The notes under the pieces are model-generated. The model was not told where the DNA came from. It made no database searches and worked only from the letters and a program-made list of their open reading frames with translations. The position numbers and the translations under genes are program-made. A stretch of DNA of 50,366 nucleotides, taken from assembly GCA_945877315.1 (NCBI GenBank), contig CAMCRP010000018.1, positions 1-50,366 of the forward strand, written 5' to 3'. This DNA is from an uncultured Ruminococcus sp. (GTDB lineage: Bacteria; Bacillota; Clostridia; Oscillospirales; Ruminococcaceae). Below are positions 1-7,819 of this stretch, in pieces. Position 1 is the stretch's first letter. The number at the start of each line of letters is the position of its first letter.

Positions 1-29
1 TCAGTGAAAACCCCAAAATGTTGATTGGC

Positions 30-998
30 TTAAATTGAAGGAACAGTCAGCTCAAAGCCCTGTTCACGGAAGCTGTCGATGACCTGTGGAAGAACGGTGC
101 AGTTTGTTTCGGAAACGCTGTGCAGAAGGAATATCCCTCCGCCGTGGGCTGCTCCGCTTATCCTTTCAAACGCCGCCTGACATTCGGGCTGGTTGTTCAC
201 GTCCCAGTCCGCATAAGCAAACGACCAGAACAGCGTCTTATACCCCAGCCTTTGGGCAATCGCAACGGATCTCTCCGAATATTCCCCGCAGGGCGGTCTG
301 AAATATTTCATCTCGTAGCCGTAGGTGTCCTTCACATAATCATGAAGGGACATTATTTCATTTTCCGCTTTTTCGATGGATTCGGCGGAAAGCGTTGGAA
401 TTGAAGCGTGCTTCATTCCGTGGTTGCCGAGAACGTGTCCCTCGTCAATCATACGCTTGACAAGCTCTTTATTTCTCTCGGCATAATCCCCTGTCAGGAA
501 GAAAACCGCCTTAACGTTTTTCTCCTTCAAGGTATCGAGTATAGGTGCGGTAAAGCCGTTTTCATATCCCTGATCAAAGGTGAGATATATCTCATTTGCG
601 GCTTTTTCCGATTCGTCCAGCGCATAGCCGTCATATTTGGTATAGTCGGCATTAAACATCAGCCCGCCTAAGGGACGGTTCAGTTCGTCCACCTGCAAGC
701 CTTGACCAAAGCCTTTTTTTTCGCAGTCGAGGGCGCATATTTCCTCGTCCGTAAGCTTCGGGGAGGTTTCAGCGGGTTCTGTGGGCTTGGTTTCGCTCAG
801 CATTGGTATTCCCGCAGACACTATTTCCTCGGGAATAGTCGTTTCGGCGATAACAGCCGCCGTCTGAGGGATATTTTCCGCAGTATCAAAAACCGCCTGT
901 TCATTCTCTGTGACCGAACCGAGATCCATATCCGCAGCCGTACAGCCGCACAGCAGGGACGCTGCGGAAAGCACGGCGAAAAATCCTTTTAACTTCAT
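30..998 (-). CDS. pdaA: PdaA-like polysaccharide deacetylase lipoprotein
   Basis: This 322-residue protein is predicted to remove acetyl groups from peptidoglycan glycan strands outside the membrane, like the PdaA family (muramic delta-lactam route). A signal peptide ends in a lipobox LLCGC with lipidated Cys19, followed by an acidic, threonine/proline-rich linker to about residue 125. The NodB deacetylase domain follows: TFDQGYE at 140-146 (metal/base Asp142), GNHGMKH at 191-197 (His193 and His197 as metal ligands), RPPCG at 234-238 and LLHS with His293. TFDxGYE in place of the general TFDDG is typical of the PdaA subgroup. A sporulation or general envelope role is possible; no sporulation genes lie nearby. 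The gene stands alone and ends near the window edge. Confidence 0.9.
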   Translation of the reverse strand: MKLKGFFAVLSAASLLCGCTAADMDLGSVTENEQAVFDTAENIPQTAAVIAETTIPEEIVSAGIPMLSETKPTEPAETSPKLTDEEICALDCEKKGFGQGLQVDELNRPLGGLMFNADYTKYDGYALDESEKAANEIYLTFDQGYENGFTAPILDTLKEKNVKAVFFLTGDYAERNKELVKRMIDEGHVLGNHGMKHASIPTLSAESIEKAENEIMSLHDYVKDTYGYEMKYFRPPCGEYSERSVAIAQRLGYKTLFWSFAYADWDVNNQPECQAAFERISGAAHGGGIFLLHSVSETNCTVLPQVIDSFREQGFELTVPSI

Positions 999-1116
999 TG
1001 CCTATGCTCCTTTGTGATATTCCGATTTGTTTCGGTTATTTTTATAATACCCGAAAACCACTTTCATATCACAAGCATATTATAGCATTTGCGGAATAAA
1101 AATCCAAGAACTTTTC

Positions 1117-1153
1117 GGTTACAAAGCGGTACAGTTTTGTAACCGTTGTAACC
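1117..1153. promoter_or_regulatory. Possible operator: GGTTACAAA inverted repeat plus extra GTAACC box
   Basis: Upstream of the minus-strand deacetylase gene, GGTTACAAA (1117-1125) faces TTTGTAACC (1136-1144) as a perfect 9-bp inverted repeat, and a further TGTAACC follows at 1147-1153. The arms are 10 nt apart and there is no U-run, so a protein-binding site is more likely than a terminator. The regulator is unknown. Confidence 0.35.
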
Positions 1154-1204
1154 AACGCTAAACCCCTTTGAAAATGGTGTTTACAGCAATCCACAGAATA
1201 GCGT

Positions 1205-1238
1205 AATTGTAGGGGCGGGGTTTCCCCGCCCGCAGATT
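1205..1238 (+). repeat. Dispersed GC-rich hairpin repeat, copy 1
   Basis: A short intergenic element contains GTAGGGGCGGGG, a TTT loop, then CCCCGCCCGCA. The GGGGCGGGG/CCCCGCCC arms form a tight hairpin. Near-identical copies lie at 7203-7234 (same orientation) and 14435-14467 (inverted). It resembles a REP-type or RNA-hairpin family and does not overlap any gene. The rest of the gap at 999-1340 holds only the possible operator and the ireB terminator. Confidence 0.7.
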
Positions 1239-1297
1239 TCAGAAGTTCTGTCGGTAAATACAGGACAGGAAAATAAAACTATGCCGCTCGGAACCAA

Positions 1298-1337
1298 CAA
1301 AAAGGGGCACACCAACAATATTGGCACACCCCTTCAA
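1298..1337 (-). terminator. Terminator of ireB
   Basis: Read on the minus strand, AAGGGGTGTGCC pairs with GGTGTGCCCCTT using several G-U wobbles, and a U-run follows. On the plus strand the same bases would give A-C mismatches, so the hairpin works only for minus-strand RNA, matching the direction of ireB. Confidence 0.75.
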
Positions 1338-1340
1338 AAA

Positions 1341-1586
1341 TCATTCACCAAGATAGGACTTAACTAACACCTGCAGCAGCTCATCTCTGTCGATATGGCG
1401 GATAAGGCTTCGAGCGTTGTTGTAGGTCGTTATGTATGTCGGATCCTCTGAAAGAATGTAGCCTACTATCTGATTGATGGGGTTGTAACCCTTTTCGCGG
1501 AGGGCGTCGTAAATTGTGGTAAGATTTTTTCTCAGCTGACCTTCCCTGTCCTCATGAACGGAAAAAGTCATAGTCTGTTCATTCAT
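1341..1586 (-). CDS. ireB: IreB family regulatory phosphoprotein (UPF0297)
   Basis: This 81-residue protein matches the IreB/YrzL family over its full length, including the conserved features [14 protein letters not shown] and RHIDRDEL. In Enterococcus faecalis IreB is phosphorylated by the PASTA-domain kinase IreK and modulates cephalosporin resistance, so this copy probably sits in the cytosolic branch of cell-wall-stress signalling. An AAAGGAGG ribosome site lies just upstream and a strong terminator follows. In many Firmicutes it is next to yqgF (Holliday junction resolvase-like); here it stands alone. No kinase gene is in the window. Confidence 0.93.
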   Translation of the reverse strand: MNEQTMTFSVHEDREGQLRKNLTTIYDALREKGYNPINQIVGYILSEDPTYITTYNNARSLIRHIDRDELLQVLVKSYLGE

Positions 1587-1656
1587 TGAAATGCCTCCTT
1601 TGAAAAAACGGTACGGAAAACACCTTGTACTAGGATTATATTCCCGTTCCGATTAT

Positions 1657-1685
1657 ATTATAACCCATTTCTCAAAAAATAACAA
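1657..1685 (-). promoter_or_regulatory. Promoter of ireB
   Basis: On the minus strand TTGTTA, a 17-nt spacer and TATAAT precede the ireB start by about 70 nt. The -10 is a perfect consensus match. Confidence 0.7.
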
Positions 1686-1736
1686 GGGTTTTTTATGAAT
1701 TTTCTTGAATTTATCACAGAGAAATTTTGGAAATTG

Positions 1737-2930
1737 TCACTCACCGAAAATTATCTCACGTATATGCCCGACAGCTTCGGAGGAATTTTCGAAAAGCAGC
1801 TCATGTCCCCCATTCTCTATTATAATGAGATGCTCCTCGTCCAGACCAAACGACTCTGCGGCGGAGGCAGGCGTAATAAGGTCATCACCGCCGAAAATTA
1901 AATAATAATTAAAGTATGAAAGATTATTTTGAAAATCCGACTCAATAAGTCCGCAGACACTCCGCAAATACGTTTCCGTCCTGTCGGGGGCGGATTTGAA
2001 CGCGGAAACCGCCTTTCTGTCGCAGAATGGGGATGTTTCAATGCTGTATATGCTCGGAGCAAGCTTGCTGCCGCCGTCCAGCATGCTTACAGCCTTTCGG
2101 AACATCTCGCCCGTGACCACATTTTCCTCATTGTTTATCAGCTTCATAACGTCAACATAATTGTTGAAATTCTCTATTTCGCCCTCATTCAAGCCGACCT
2201 CCGCAAATTTCATAAGCTTTGAGGTAACACCCTTTTTAAAGTCGACCACCTGAGATACACCAATGTATGCGCTGACATATCCGGGATATTTCCCCGAAAA
2301 ATACGCAGCCGCCGTCGAGCCCCAGGAGTAGCCCAACACAATGAAACGGTCGCTTTCCCTTCCAAGCTCCGTGCGGACATATTGACAGATGCCCCTTGCG
2401 TCCTCGGCAATGTCCTTGTATGTGAAGCTTGAGCCGCTGTCAATTCCGTTTTTGGCATTGAGCACCTCCGTTTGACCGGTGCCCCTCATATCCCACGTAA
2501 CCACGGTAAAATATGACTCCAGCTCATTTCCCAGCAGATAATCGGAAGATGCACACAGATACCCCGGATAATCGGGGAATATGAGCAGCAGCGGGGCATT
2601 CCTGTTCTGTCCCCTTACATGAACAAACTGCTTGACACCGTTTACATCAGCCTCCAGATACCTATCGACACCTGCCGACGAAAGCTCATTTCTCTGTGAC
2701 AGAATGCTGTGTCTTTCAGCCGCCTTAAACGCCCAAAGACCGACAAACAGCATTACCGCAGCCGCTGCAAAAACGCCTATTATTTTCAGCAGGTCGGACA
2801 GGGGCATTTTTATAATGTCCTTTTTAGGCTTATCCGCCCTTTTATTTGAAGCTTCCGCCTTGACAGCAGCCCTTTGCTTCTTTAAAGCCTTGCTGCGCTT
2901 GGAAGCCTTTGATTTTTTCTTCTTTTTCAT
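1737..2930 (-). CDS. Membrane-anchored alpha/beta hydrolase
   Basis: This 397-residue protein has a very lysine-rich cytosolic N-terminus (1-40), one transmembrane segment (about 50-68) and an outward-facing alpha/beta-hydrolase domain. The nucleophile elbow is GYSWGS with Ser202. The likely acid lies in IFGGDDLITPA and the catalytic His in ENGGHELLF near the C-terminus. An oxyanion-loop-like stretch precedes TWDMRGTGQT, as in proline-iminopeptidase-type hydrolases. The substrate cannot be inferred; an esterase or peptidase is possible. A GGAGGG ribosome site supports the start. It is transcribed away from the SRP RNA promoter and stands alone. Confidence 0.8.
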   Translation of the reverse strand: MKKKKKSKASKRSKALKKQRAAVKAEASNKRADKPKKDIIKMPLSDLLKIIGVFAAAAVMLFVGLWAFKAAERHSILSQRNELSSAGVDRYLEADVNGVKQFVHVRGQNRNAPLLLIFPDYPGYLCASSDYLLGNELESYFTVVTWDMRGTGQTEVLNAKNGIDSGSSFTYKDIAEDARGICQYVRTELGRESDRFIVLGYSWGSTAAAYFSGKYPGYVSAYIGVSQVVDFKKGVTSKLMKFAEVGLNEGEIENFNNYVDVMKLINNEENVVTGEMFRKAVSMLDGGSKLAPSIYSIETSPFCDRKAVSAFKSAPDRTETYLRSVCGLIESDFQNNLSYFNYYLIFGGDDLITPASAAESFGLDEEHLIIIENGGHELLFENSSEAVGHIREIIFGE

Positions 2931-3100
2931 AAATACCCTCCATTGGAGAATTTATACATATTATGATTATAAATGATTTTCTTCAACTTGTAAATACTTT
3001 TTCATAAATAAGCACCTAAAAATTAGAAAATCGGCGTTTTATTGACGAATTTTATAAAAATAGCTGATAGATTTTGTTAAGTATGACGATATAAATGCTG

Positions 3101-3129
3101 TTGCATTCGTCCGTCAAATATGGTATAAT
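3101..3129 (+). promoter_or_regulatory. Promoter of the SRP RNA gene
   Basis: TTGCAT (3101-3106), a 17-nt spacer and a perfect TATAAT (3124-3129) precede the SRP RNA. Initiation is expected near 3136, leaving a short leader before the closing stem. Confidence 0.85.
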
Positions 3130-3161
3130 AGATAAATAAATGGAAAGCGCATATTGCGCAG

Positions 3162-3290
3162 ATCCGATATATAGGTGTGCGGGCCCTGTGCAACGGAACA
3201 CCGTGAACCATGTCAGGCGGGGAACCGAGCAGCATTAAGCGGAACGTTTCGTGTGCCGCAGCAAGCCTGCACACCTATGTATCGGATTTT
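3162..3290 (+). ncRNA. ffs: Signal recognition particle RNA, bacterial small type
   Basis: The ends pair (ATCCGATATATAGGTGTGC with GCACACCTATGTATCGGAT) into a long rod. The centre holds the conserved domain IV that binds Ffh: GTCAGG, a GGAA tetraloop and AGCAGCA. The RNA guides ribosomes carrying membrane proteins to FtsY. A short T-run after the closing stem (around 3285-3291) can end transcription. Position upstream of dnaX matches the scr-dnaX-yaaK-recR order of Bacillus. The exact 5' end may be a few nucleotides earlier. Confidence 0.93.
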
Positions 3291-3319
3291 TTATGCCTTT
3301 CGGAACATCGGGAGCCGCC

Positions 3320-4252
3320 TTGCCGACTTCCGTAAACACTATTTTAACTATGATGAGATTTTTATTGCGGCTGAAAAAAATACTGACGACCTTTGCACCC
3401 TACGCCGCAGGTGCCTTGACAGCCTTTCTGCTGGTAACCTTCGTCAGATACGAATATGCGGGCAGAGATTTTTCCGACATAACCAAGCTCTCGCTCATAC
3501 TAACGGGTGCCGCCCTGCTGCTTTTGTTTTGCTACATATCCTTTGGTGAGATATACGGCGGAGATATTGCGGACGGTCTGCTGAATAACGGTCAGTTTTC
3601 GGGCTTCAAGCCTGCTTCCAGATACTTCCACAAAGGTCTGGCGGCAATGGAGGACCACGACCTGGGAATGGCAATAAGCTATTTCAAGCAGTCGGAGGAA
3701 AACCCCATGACCGACGACGAACACGCAGTTTTATCAAATATTCTCGGCGTATGCTACAAGGTCAGCGGCTACCCTACCAACGCCGCTCTGTATTTTAGCA
3801 AAGCCATCGACCTGGGTCTTGATACGGCTGAAATTTACCTGGACGCCGCACGCTGCTATACCGCAGCAGGCTCATATGATGAAGCTTTGGAATGTTACGA
3901 CCATCTTTCCTCGCTGGAACCCGTTCCCGAATGTGTCTATAACGACATCGGCATGCTCTGGCTGAAAAGGGGCGACGGGGAAAAATCTCTGGAATATTTC
4001 ACCCTTTCCGCAGAAAAGCATATGAATTACAGCTTTGCTTTGGGCGGCTGTTCCCTTGCCTGTCTGCTCATGAAGGATTTTGAGAAAAGCCGCAATTACT
4101 ATTCACTGGCTGTTTTAAGCGGCGTCCCCGACATCAGCGGCTTTAAGGAATATTATGCAGAAATCGCAAATTCCGTGGATTTCAAGGCAGATTTTCTGGA
4201 GCTAAACACTCCAAAAAACGAGGAGGACGAAGCCGTCAGCCCCATGAGATGA
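3320..4252 (+). CDS. TPR-repeat membrane protein between the SRP RNA and dnaX
   Basis: This protein of about 310 residues has two N-terminal transmembrane segments (FAPYAAGALTAFLLVTFV and SLILTGAALLLLFCYISF), then several tetratricopeptide repeats (for example YFSKAIDLGLDTAEIYLDAA and DEALECYDHLSSLEP). It probably scaffolds a membrane-associated complex; no enzymatic motif is seen. The start is uncertain. TTG at 3320 has GGGAG five bases upstream and is preferred; ATG at 3350 lacks a clear ribosome site, and a longer GTG reading from 3251 would overlap the SRP RNA. It ends 16 nt before dnaX, so the two are probably cotranscribed. I do not recognise a named family. Confidence 0.75.
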   Translation: MPTSVNTILTMMRFLLRLKKILTTFAPYAAGALTAFLLVTFVRYEYAGRDFSDITKLSLILTGAALLLLFCYISFGEIYGGDIADGLLNNGQFSGFKPASRYFHKGLAAMEDHDLGMAISYFKQSEENPMTDDEHAVLSNILGVCYKVSGYPTNAALYFSKAIDLGLDTAEIYLDAARCYTAAGSYDEALECYDHLSSLEPVPECVYNDIGMLWLKRGDGEKSLEYFTLSAEKHMNYSFALGGCSLACLLMKDFEKSRNYYSLAVLSGVPDISGFKEYYAEIANSVDFKADFLELNTPKNEEDEAVSPMR

Positions 4253-4268
4253 AAGGAAGGTGTCAGCT

Positions 4269-5882
4269 GTGTACACGGCTCTTTACAGAAAGTACCGTCC
4301 TATGGTGTTTGACGACGTTCTGTCCCAGCCCCATATCACTACAACGCTGAAAAATCAGATCATAAACGGCAGAACAGCTCACGCCTACCTGTTTACAGGA
4401 TCAAGGGGAACGGGTAAGACCACCTGTGCCAGAATTCTCGCAAAGGCTGTCAACTGCCAAAATCCCGTAAACGGAAACCCCTGCCTTGAATGTGAGATAT
4501 GCAAGGACGCCGATAATTCTGCACTTTCCGATATAATTGAGATAGACGCCGCCTCCAATAACGGCGTTGCGGACATCAGAGATCTCCGTGAAGCGGCAGC
4601 CTTTATGCCCGAGCGATGCAAGTACAGAGTGTACATCATCGACGAGGTGCATATGCTGTCCACAGCGGCGTTTAATGCCCTGCTGAAAATTATGGAGGAA
4701 CCCCCTCCCTACGTTAAATTTATCCTCGCCACCACCGACCTGCATAAGGTCCCGCCCACGGTGCTTTCACGCTGTCAGCGGTTCGATTTCCGAAGGATAG
4801 CTCCCTCGGATATTGTGGACAGGATAAAAACAGTCGCAGAAAAGGAAGGCACCTTCACCGTCAATGACGAAGCCGCAAGGCTTATTGCAAGGCTGTCCGA
4901 CGGCGGTATGAGAGATGCGCTCTCCCTTCTCGACCAATGTATAGCATTTTCCTCCGAGATAACCCCCGAAACGGTTTCCTCCGCCGCAGGAATCGCAGGA
5001 AGAGATTACCTTTTCGATATTATGGACGCAGTTTCCGAAAATGACATAAGCAGAGTAATTTCCGTAACGGACAGGCTCTACGGTATGTCAAAGGATATGC
5101 AGAGATTGTGTGAGGAGCTTATCTCGCAATTTAGAAATATGATGCTTATCAAAACTATTCCCGGACAGAACGATATTCTCGCCTGTATGCCCGACGAAAT
5201 TGACAGGCTGACGGAAATAGCGGGCAGAATGACACTCCCCGATATTCTCGAAAAGCTGGATATTCTCCAGACCTGCTGCGACAGGCTTTCCCGCTCCCTC
5301 AACAAGCGAACCGAGCTGGAAATGTGCTTTGTCAGACTTTGCATGAAGCTGCGCACCGAGAATACCGCAGCCGTCAACACCGCACCTTCAGCGGACATTA
5401 CAGCCATTCAGAACAGGCTTGCCGCTCTTGAACAGGGTATGTCCTCACAGACACCCGCTCAGACGCAGCCCAATGTTCGGCGTGTTCCCATTATAAATCC
5501 CGAACAGAAGCAGCCCGCAGGCACATCAGCCACAGCAGACCCTCAGAAGGTCGATATGAGCAAATTTGTCCCCGTTAGCTGCTGGGCTGAAATTCTCGAA
5601 AGATACAAGCAGCTTTGTCCCCCCGCAGCAGGCTTTTTAAACGGCACCATGGCTGTGGAGCATGAAAACCAAATGCTTATCCTGACCAACAGCGACACCT
5701 TCGCAAAGCTGTTTACCCTAAAGGATAATCAGGACAAGCTTAAACAGGCAGCTGCGGAATTGACGGGAAAGCAGTATGCCATTAAGTGCTATAAGGCAAA
5801 GCCCAAGAATGCGGAAAACAGTCCCGCAGGAGAAATAATCGCAAAAGCCCAAAGATCCGGTATTCCTACCGAATTACAATAA
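4269..5882 (+). CDS. dnaX: DNA polymerase III subunits gamma/tau
   Basis: This 537-residue protein is the clamp-loader ATPase that loads the sliding clamp and, through its C-terminal part, couples polymerase to the helicase. The AAA+ domain has Walker A GSRGTGKTT near residue 44, a zinc module with four cysteines (CQNPVNGNPCLECEIC), Walker B DEVHML and the SRC sensor/arginine-finger motif. A clamp-loader collar and a low-complexity linker (about 375-425) precede a tau-like C-terminal domain. The GTG at 4269 is chosen because AGGAAGG (4254-4260) sits 8 nt upstream; the GTG at 4260 would overlap that site. It is followed by ybaB and recR in the classic order. Confidence 0.96.
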   Translation: MYTALYRKYRPMVFDDVLSQPHITTTLKNQIINGRTAHAYLFTGSRGTGKTTCARILAKAVNCQNPVNGNPCLECEICKDADNSALSDIIEIDAASNNGVADIRDLREAAAFMPERCKYRVYIIDEVHMLSTAAFNALLKIMEEPPPYVKFILATTDLHKVPPTVLSRCQRFDFRRIAPSDIVDRIKTVAEKEGTFTVNDEAARLIARLSDGGMRDALSLLDQCIAFSSEITPETVSSAAGIAGRDYLFDIMDAVSENDISRVISVTDRLYGMSKDMQRLCEELISQFRNMMLIKTIPGQNDILACMPDEIDRLTEIAGRMTLPDILEKLDILQTCCDRLSRSLNKRTELEMCFVRLCMKLRTENTAAVNTAPSADITAIQNRLAALEQGMSSQTPAQTQPNVRRVPIINPEQKQPAGTSATADPQKVDMSKFVPVSCWAEILERYKQLCPPAAGFLNGTMAVEHENQMLILTNSDTFAKLFTLKDNQDKLKQAAAELTGKQYAIKCYKAKPKNAENSPAGEIIAKAQRSGIPTELQ

Positions 5883-5908
5883 ATTCTATATAAAAGGAGA
5901 AAATCACT

Positions 5909-6256
5909 ATGAAAGCAAGATTACCCCAGGGAATGGGCGGCGGTCCCCAGAATATGAACTCTATGGTCAAGCAGGCTCAGAAGATGCAGGAGCAGATCTT
6001 GAAGCTCCAGGAGGACATTGAGCAGAGAGATTTCACATCTACATCGGGCGGCGGCGCAGTTGAAGTCGTTATTAACGGACGCAAGGAGCTTAAATCCATC
6101 AATATCAAGCCCGAGGTCGTTGACAAGGACGATATCGAAATGCTGCAGGACCTTATCATCAGCGCAGTAAACGAAGCAGTTAAGCAGGTCGAGGACACAA
6201 ACGAAAAGGAAATGGGAGCTATTACAGGCGGCATTTCCTTCCCCGGTCTTTTCTGA
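5909..6256 (+). CDS. ybaB: YbaB/EbfC family nucleoid-associated protein
   Basis: This 115-residue protein has the family layout: a flexible Gly/Met/Asn-rich N-terminus, a long helix (MVKQAQKMQEQILKLQEDIE), then a beta-rich part with GGGAVEVVINGRKELKSI and a C-terminal helix. Family members dimerise and bind DNA without strong sequence preference. Its place between dnaX and recR is near-universal in bacteria and suggests a link to DNA repair or nucleoid organisation. An AAAGGAG site supports the start. It is 6 nt from recR, so the two are cotranscribed. Confidence 0.95.
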   Translation: MKARLPQGMGGGPQNMNSMVKQAQKMQEQILKLQEDIEQRDFTSTSGGGAVEVVINGRKELKSINIKPEVVDKDDIEMLQDLIISAVNEAVKQVEDTNEKEMGAITGGISFPGLF

Positions 6257-6262
6257 TAAGCT

Positions 6263-6868
6263 ATGAGAACAAGCGGTACGGCACTTCCTCTGAAAATTCT
6301 GGCGGAACAGTTTGCACGTCTGCCCGGTATCGGAATGAAATCCGCTCAGAGGATAGCCTATTCTATGATGTCCTACACCGATGAAGAAGCAGAAAATTTC
6401 GCAAAGGCTATCCTTGACGCACACTATAAGGTAAAGCAGTGTGCAGTCTGCCAAAATCTGACAGACGGAGAGATATGCCCCATCTGCGCCGATATCGGAA
6501 GGGACAAAAGCGTTGTCTGCGTGGTTGAAGCCCCTCGTGACATTGCCGCCTTTGAGCGTTCCAACGAGTATAACGGCGTTTACCACGTTCTTCACGGGCT
6601 TATTGCTCCCCTGGACGGCATCACTCCCGACAAGCTGAAAATAAAGGAGCTGGTTGACCGTATAGGCAAGGGCGGTATTTCCGAGGTCATTATGGCAACC
6701 AATCCCACTGCCGAGGGCGATGCTACGGCACTTTACATCTCACGGCTCATAAAGCCTTTGGGTGTCAAGGTAACACGCCTGGCGTTCGGTTTGCCCATTG
6801 GCGGTTCGCTGGAATATGCCGATGAAGTCACCCTTTATAAGGCGCTCGAAAACAGAAACGAGATCTAA
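6263..6868 (+). CDS. recR: Recombination mediator RecR
   Basis: This 201-residue protein (family about 200) acts with RecO and RecF to load RecA on gapped single-stranded DNA. It shows the N-terminal helix-hairpin-helix (LPGIGMKSAQRIAY), a four-cysteine zinc finger (CAVC and CPIC, residues about 57-75), a Toprim domain with VVEAPRD and NPTAEGDATA, and the C-terminal Walker-B-like region around GLPIGGSLEYADEVTL. It ends the dnaX-ybaB-recR run; a hairpin follows immediately. Confidence 0.97.
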   Translation: MRTSGTALPLKILAEQFARLPGIGMKSAQRIAYSMMSYTDEEAENFAKAILDAHYKVKQCAVCQNLTDGEICPICADIGRDKSVVCVVEAPRDIAAFERSNEYNGVYHVLHGLIAPLDGITPDKLKIKELVDRIGKGGISEVIMATNPTAEGDATALYISRLIKPLGVKVTRLAFGLPIGGSLEYADEVTLYKALENRNEI

Positions 6869-6872
6869 TACA

Positions 6873-6905
6873 AGGCTGCTGCGGATTTTCTGCGGCAGCC
6901 ATTTC
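6873..6905 (+). terminator. Hairpin after recR
   Basis: GGCTGCTGCGG pairs with CTGCGGCAGCC around an ATTTT loop directly after the recR stop. The U-run is poor (ATTTCTGTTT), so it may be a weak terminator or a 3'-end stabiliser. Confidence 0.6.
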
Positions 6906-7060
6906 TGTTTAATGTGTAGAGTGGAGTTTTTAGTGTTGAGTGTTGAGAGTTGAGTGTTAAGTTAAATATGGAGAGTGGAAAGTGGAATTTAATGTTGAGT
7001 GATAAGAGTTGAGTGTTGAGTTAAATGTGGAGAGTTGAGAGTGGAAAGTGGAGTTATTAG
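6906..7060 (+). repeat. Cytosine-free degenerate tandem repeat
   Basis: These 155 nt contain no C on the plus strand. They are built from variants of GAGTGTTGAGAGTTGAG, TTAAATATGGAGAGTGG and AAAGTGGAGTT, arranged as about two longer units of roughly 60 bp. There is no open frame or promoter. The strand bias suggests a repeat that expands by slippage, or a region with unusual structure such as an R-loop or purine-rich strand. Confidence 0.75.
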
Positions 7061-7076
7061 CGAAATACTGATTAAT

Positions 7077-7109
7077 GGGTGTTCCCCCGCCGAAGGCGGG
7101 GGAACACCC
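7077..7109. repeat. Perfect 15-bp inverted repeat with 3-nt loop
   Basis: GGGTGTTCCCCCGCC (7077-7091) and GGCGGGGGAACACCC (7095-7109) flank a GAA loop. No U-run follows on either strand, so it is not a standard terminator. The CCCCCGCC/GGCGGGGG core also occurs in the hairpin at 32790-32808. Confidence 0.8.
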
Positions 7110-7202
7110 ACCTAGATACGTCACTCAGGCAACAAGAAAAGTAGAAATGGCGATTTATTCAGTAGTTCCTTAGTGTTGAATTTTTGAAATGTTTACGAAT
7201 TA

Positions 7203-7234
7203 TTGTAGGGACGGGGTTTCCCCGCCCGCAAATT
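7203..7234 (+). repeat. Dispersed GC-rich hairpin repeat, copy 2
   Basis: GTAGGGACGGGGTTTCCCC followed by GCCCGCAAATT matches the element at 1205-1238 with one base difference in the core and A for G in the tail. It is the third repeat type in the 510-nt gap between recR and yajC, which otherwise holds only the yajC promoter. Confidence 0.7.
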
Positions 7235-7317
7235 ACATACGTAACACTATATCGGTTAATGTTTAATTCGTTATTCCCCCAAAATGAAAAAAAATTGTTA
7301 ATAACGCATTTATCCCC

Positions 7318-7345
7318 TTGAAAGACGGGGAAAATGTGGTATAAT
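7318..7345 (+). promoter_or_regulatory. Promoter of yajC
   Basis: TTGAAA, a 16-nt spacer and TATAAT lie about 34 nt before the yajC start, with a GGAGG ribosome site between. Confidence 0.75.
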
Positions 7346-7378
7346 AAAGGTTATAATACTTTTTTGGAGGAAATTTAA

Positions 7379-7759
7379 ATGGATTTTTCAATCAATTATA
7401 TGCTTATGGAAGCAGCCGCTTCAACAGCAGAAACATCTGACGCCGCTGTGCAGGAGCTCGGCATGGGCGCACTGCTTCTGCAGCTTCTGCCTCTGGTAGT
7501 TCTTGTAGTGTTTATGTACCTTCTTATGATACGTCCCCAGAAGAAAAAGGAGAAGGAACAGAAGGAAATGCGTGACAATCTCCAGATAGGCGACGAGGTA
7601 ACAACTATCGGCGGTATTACGGGTATCATCGTCCGCAAGGGTGAGGACACCGTCGTTATCGAAACAGGCGGCGACCGCAGCAAAATAAGAGTAAAGACCT
7701 GGGCTGTCAGCGAAAATCTTACCGTTCACGATATGCCCGAGGAATCCGCTAAAAAGTAA
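7379..7759 (+). CDS. yajC: Preprotein translocase accessory subunit YajC
   Basis: This 126-residue single-pass membrane protein belongs to the SecDF-YajC accessory group of the Sec translocon. A hydrophobic segment (LLLQLLPLVVLVVFMYLLM) is followed directly by the family signature RPQKKKEKEQKEM and a conserved basic/glycine region with GDEVTTIGGITGIIV. The N-terminus is longer than in E. coli YajC and rich in Ala/Glu/Ser. secD and secF are not in the window. Confidence 0.93.
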   Translation: MDFSINYMLMEAAASTAETSDAAVQELGMGALLLQLLPLVVLVVFMYLLMIRPQKKKEKEQKEMRDNLQIGDEVTTIGGITGIIVRKGEDTVVIETGGDRSKIRVKTWAVSENLTVHDMPEESAKK

Positions 7760-7819
7760 GCATATTTCTCTTTTTCCGTGAATATCATAGTAAAAACTAT
7801 CTCCGAAAGGAATGATATT

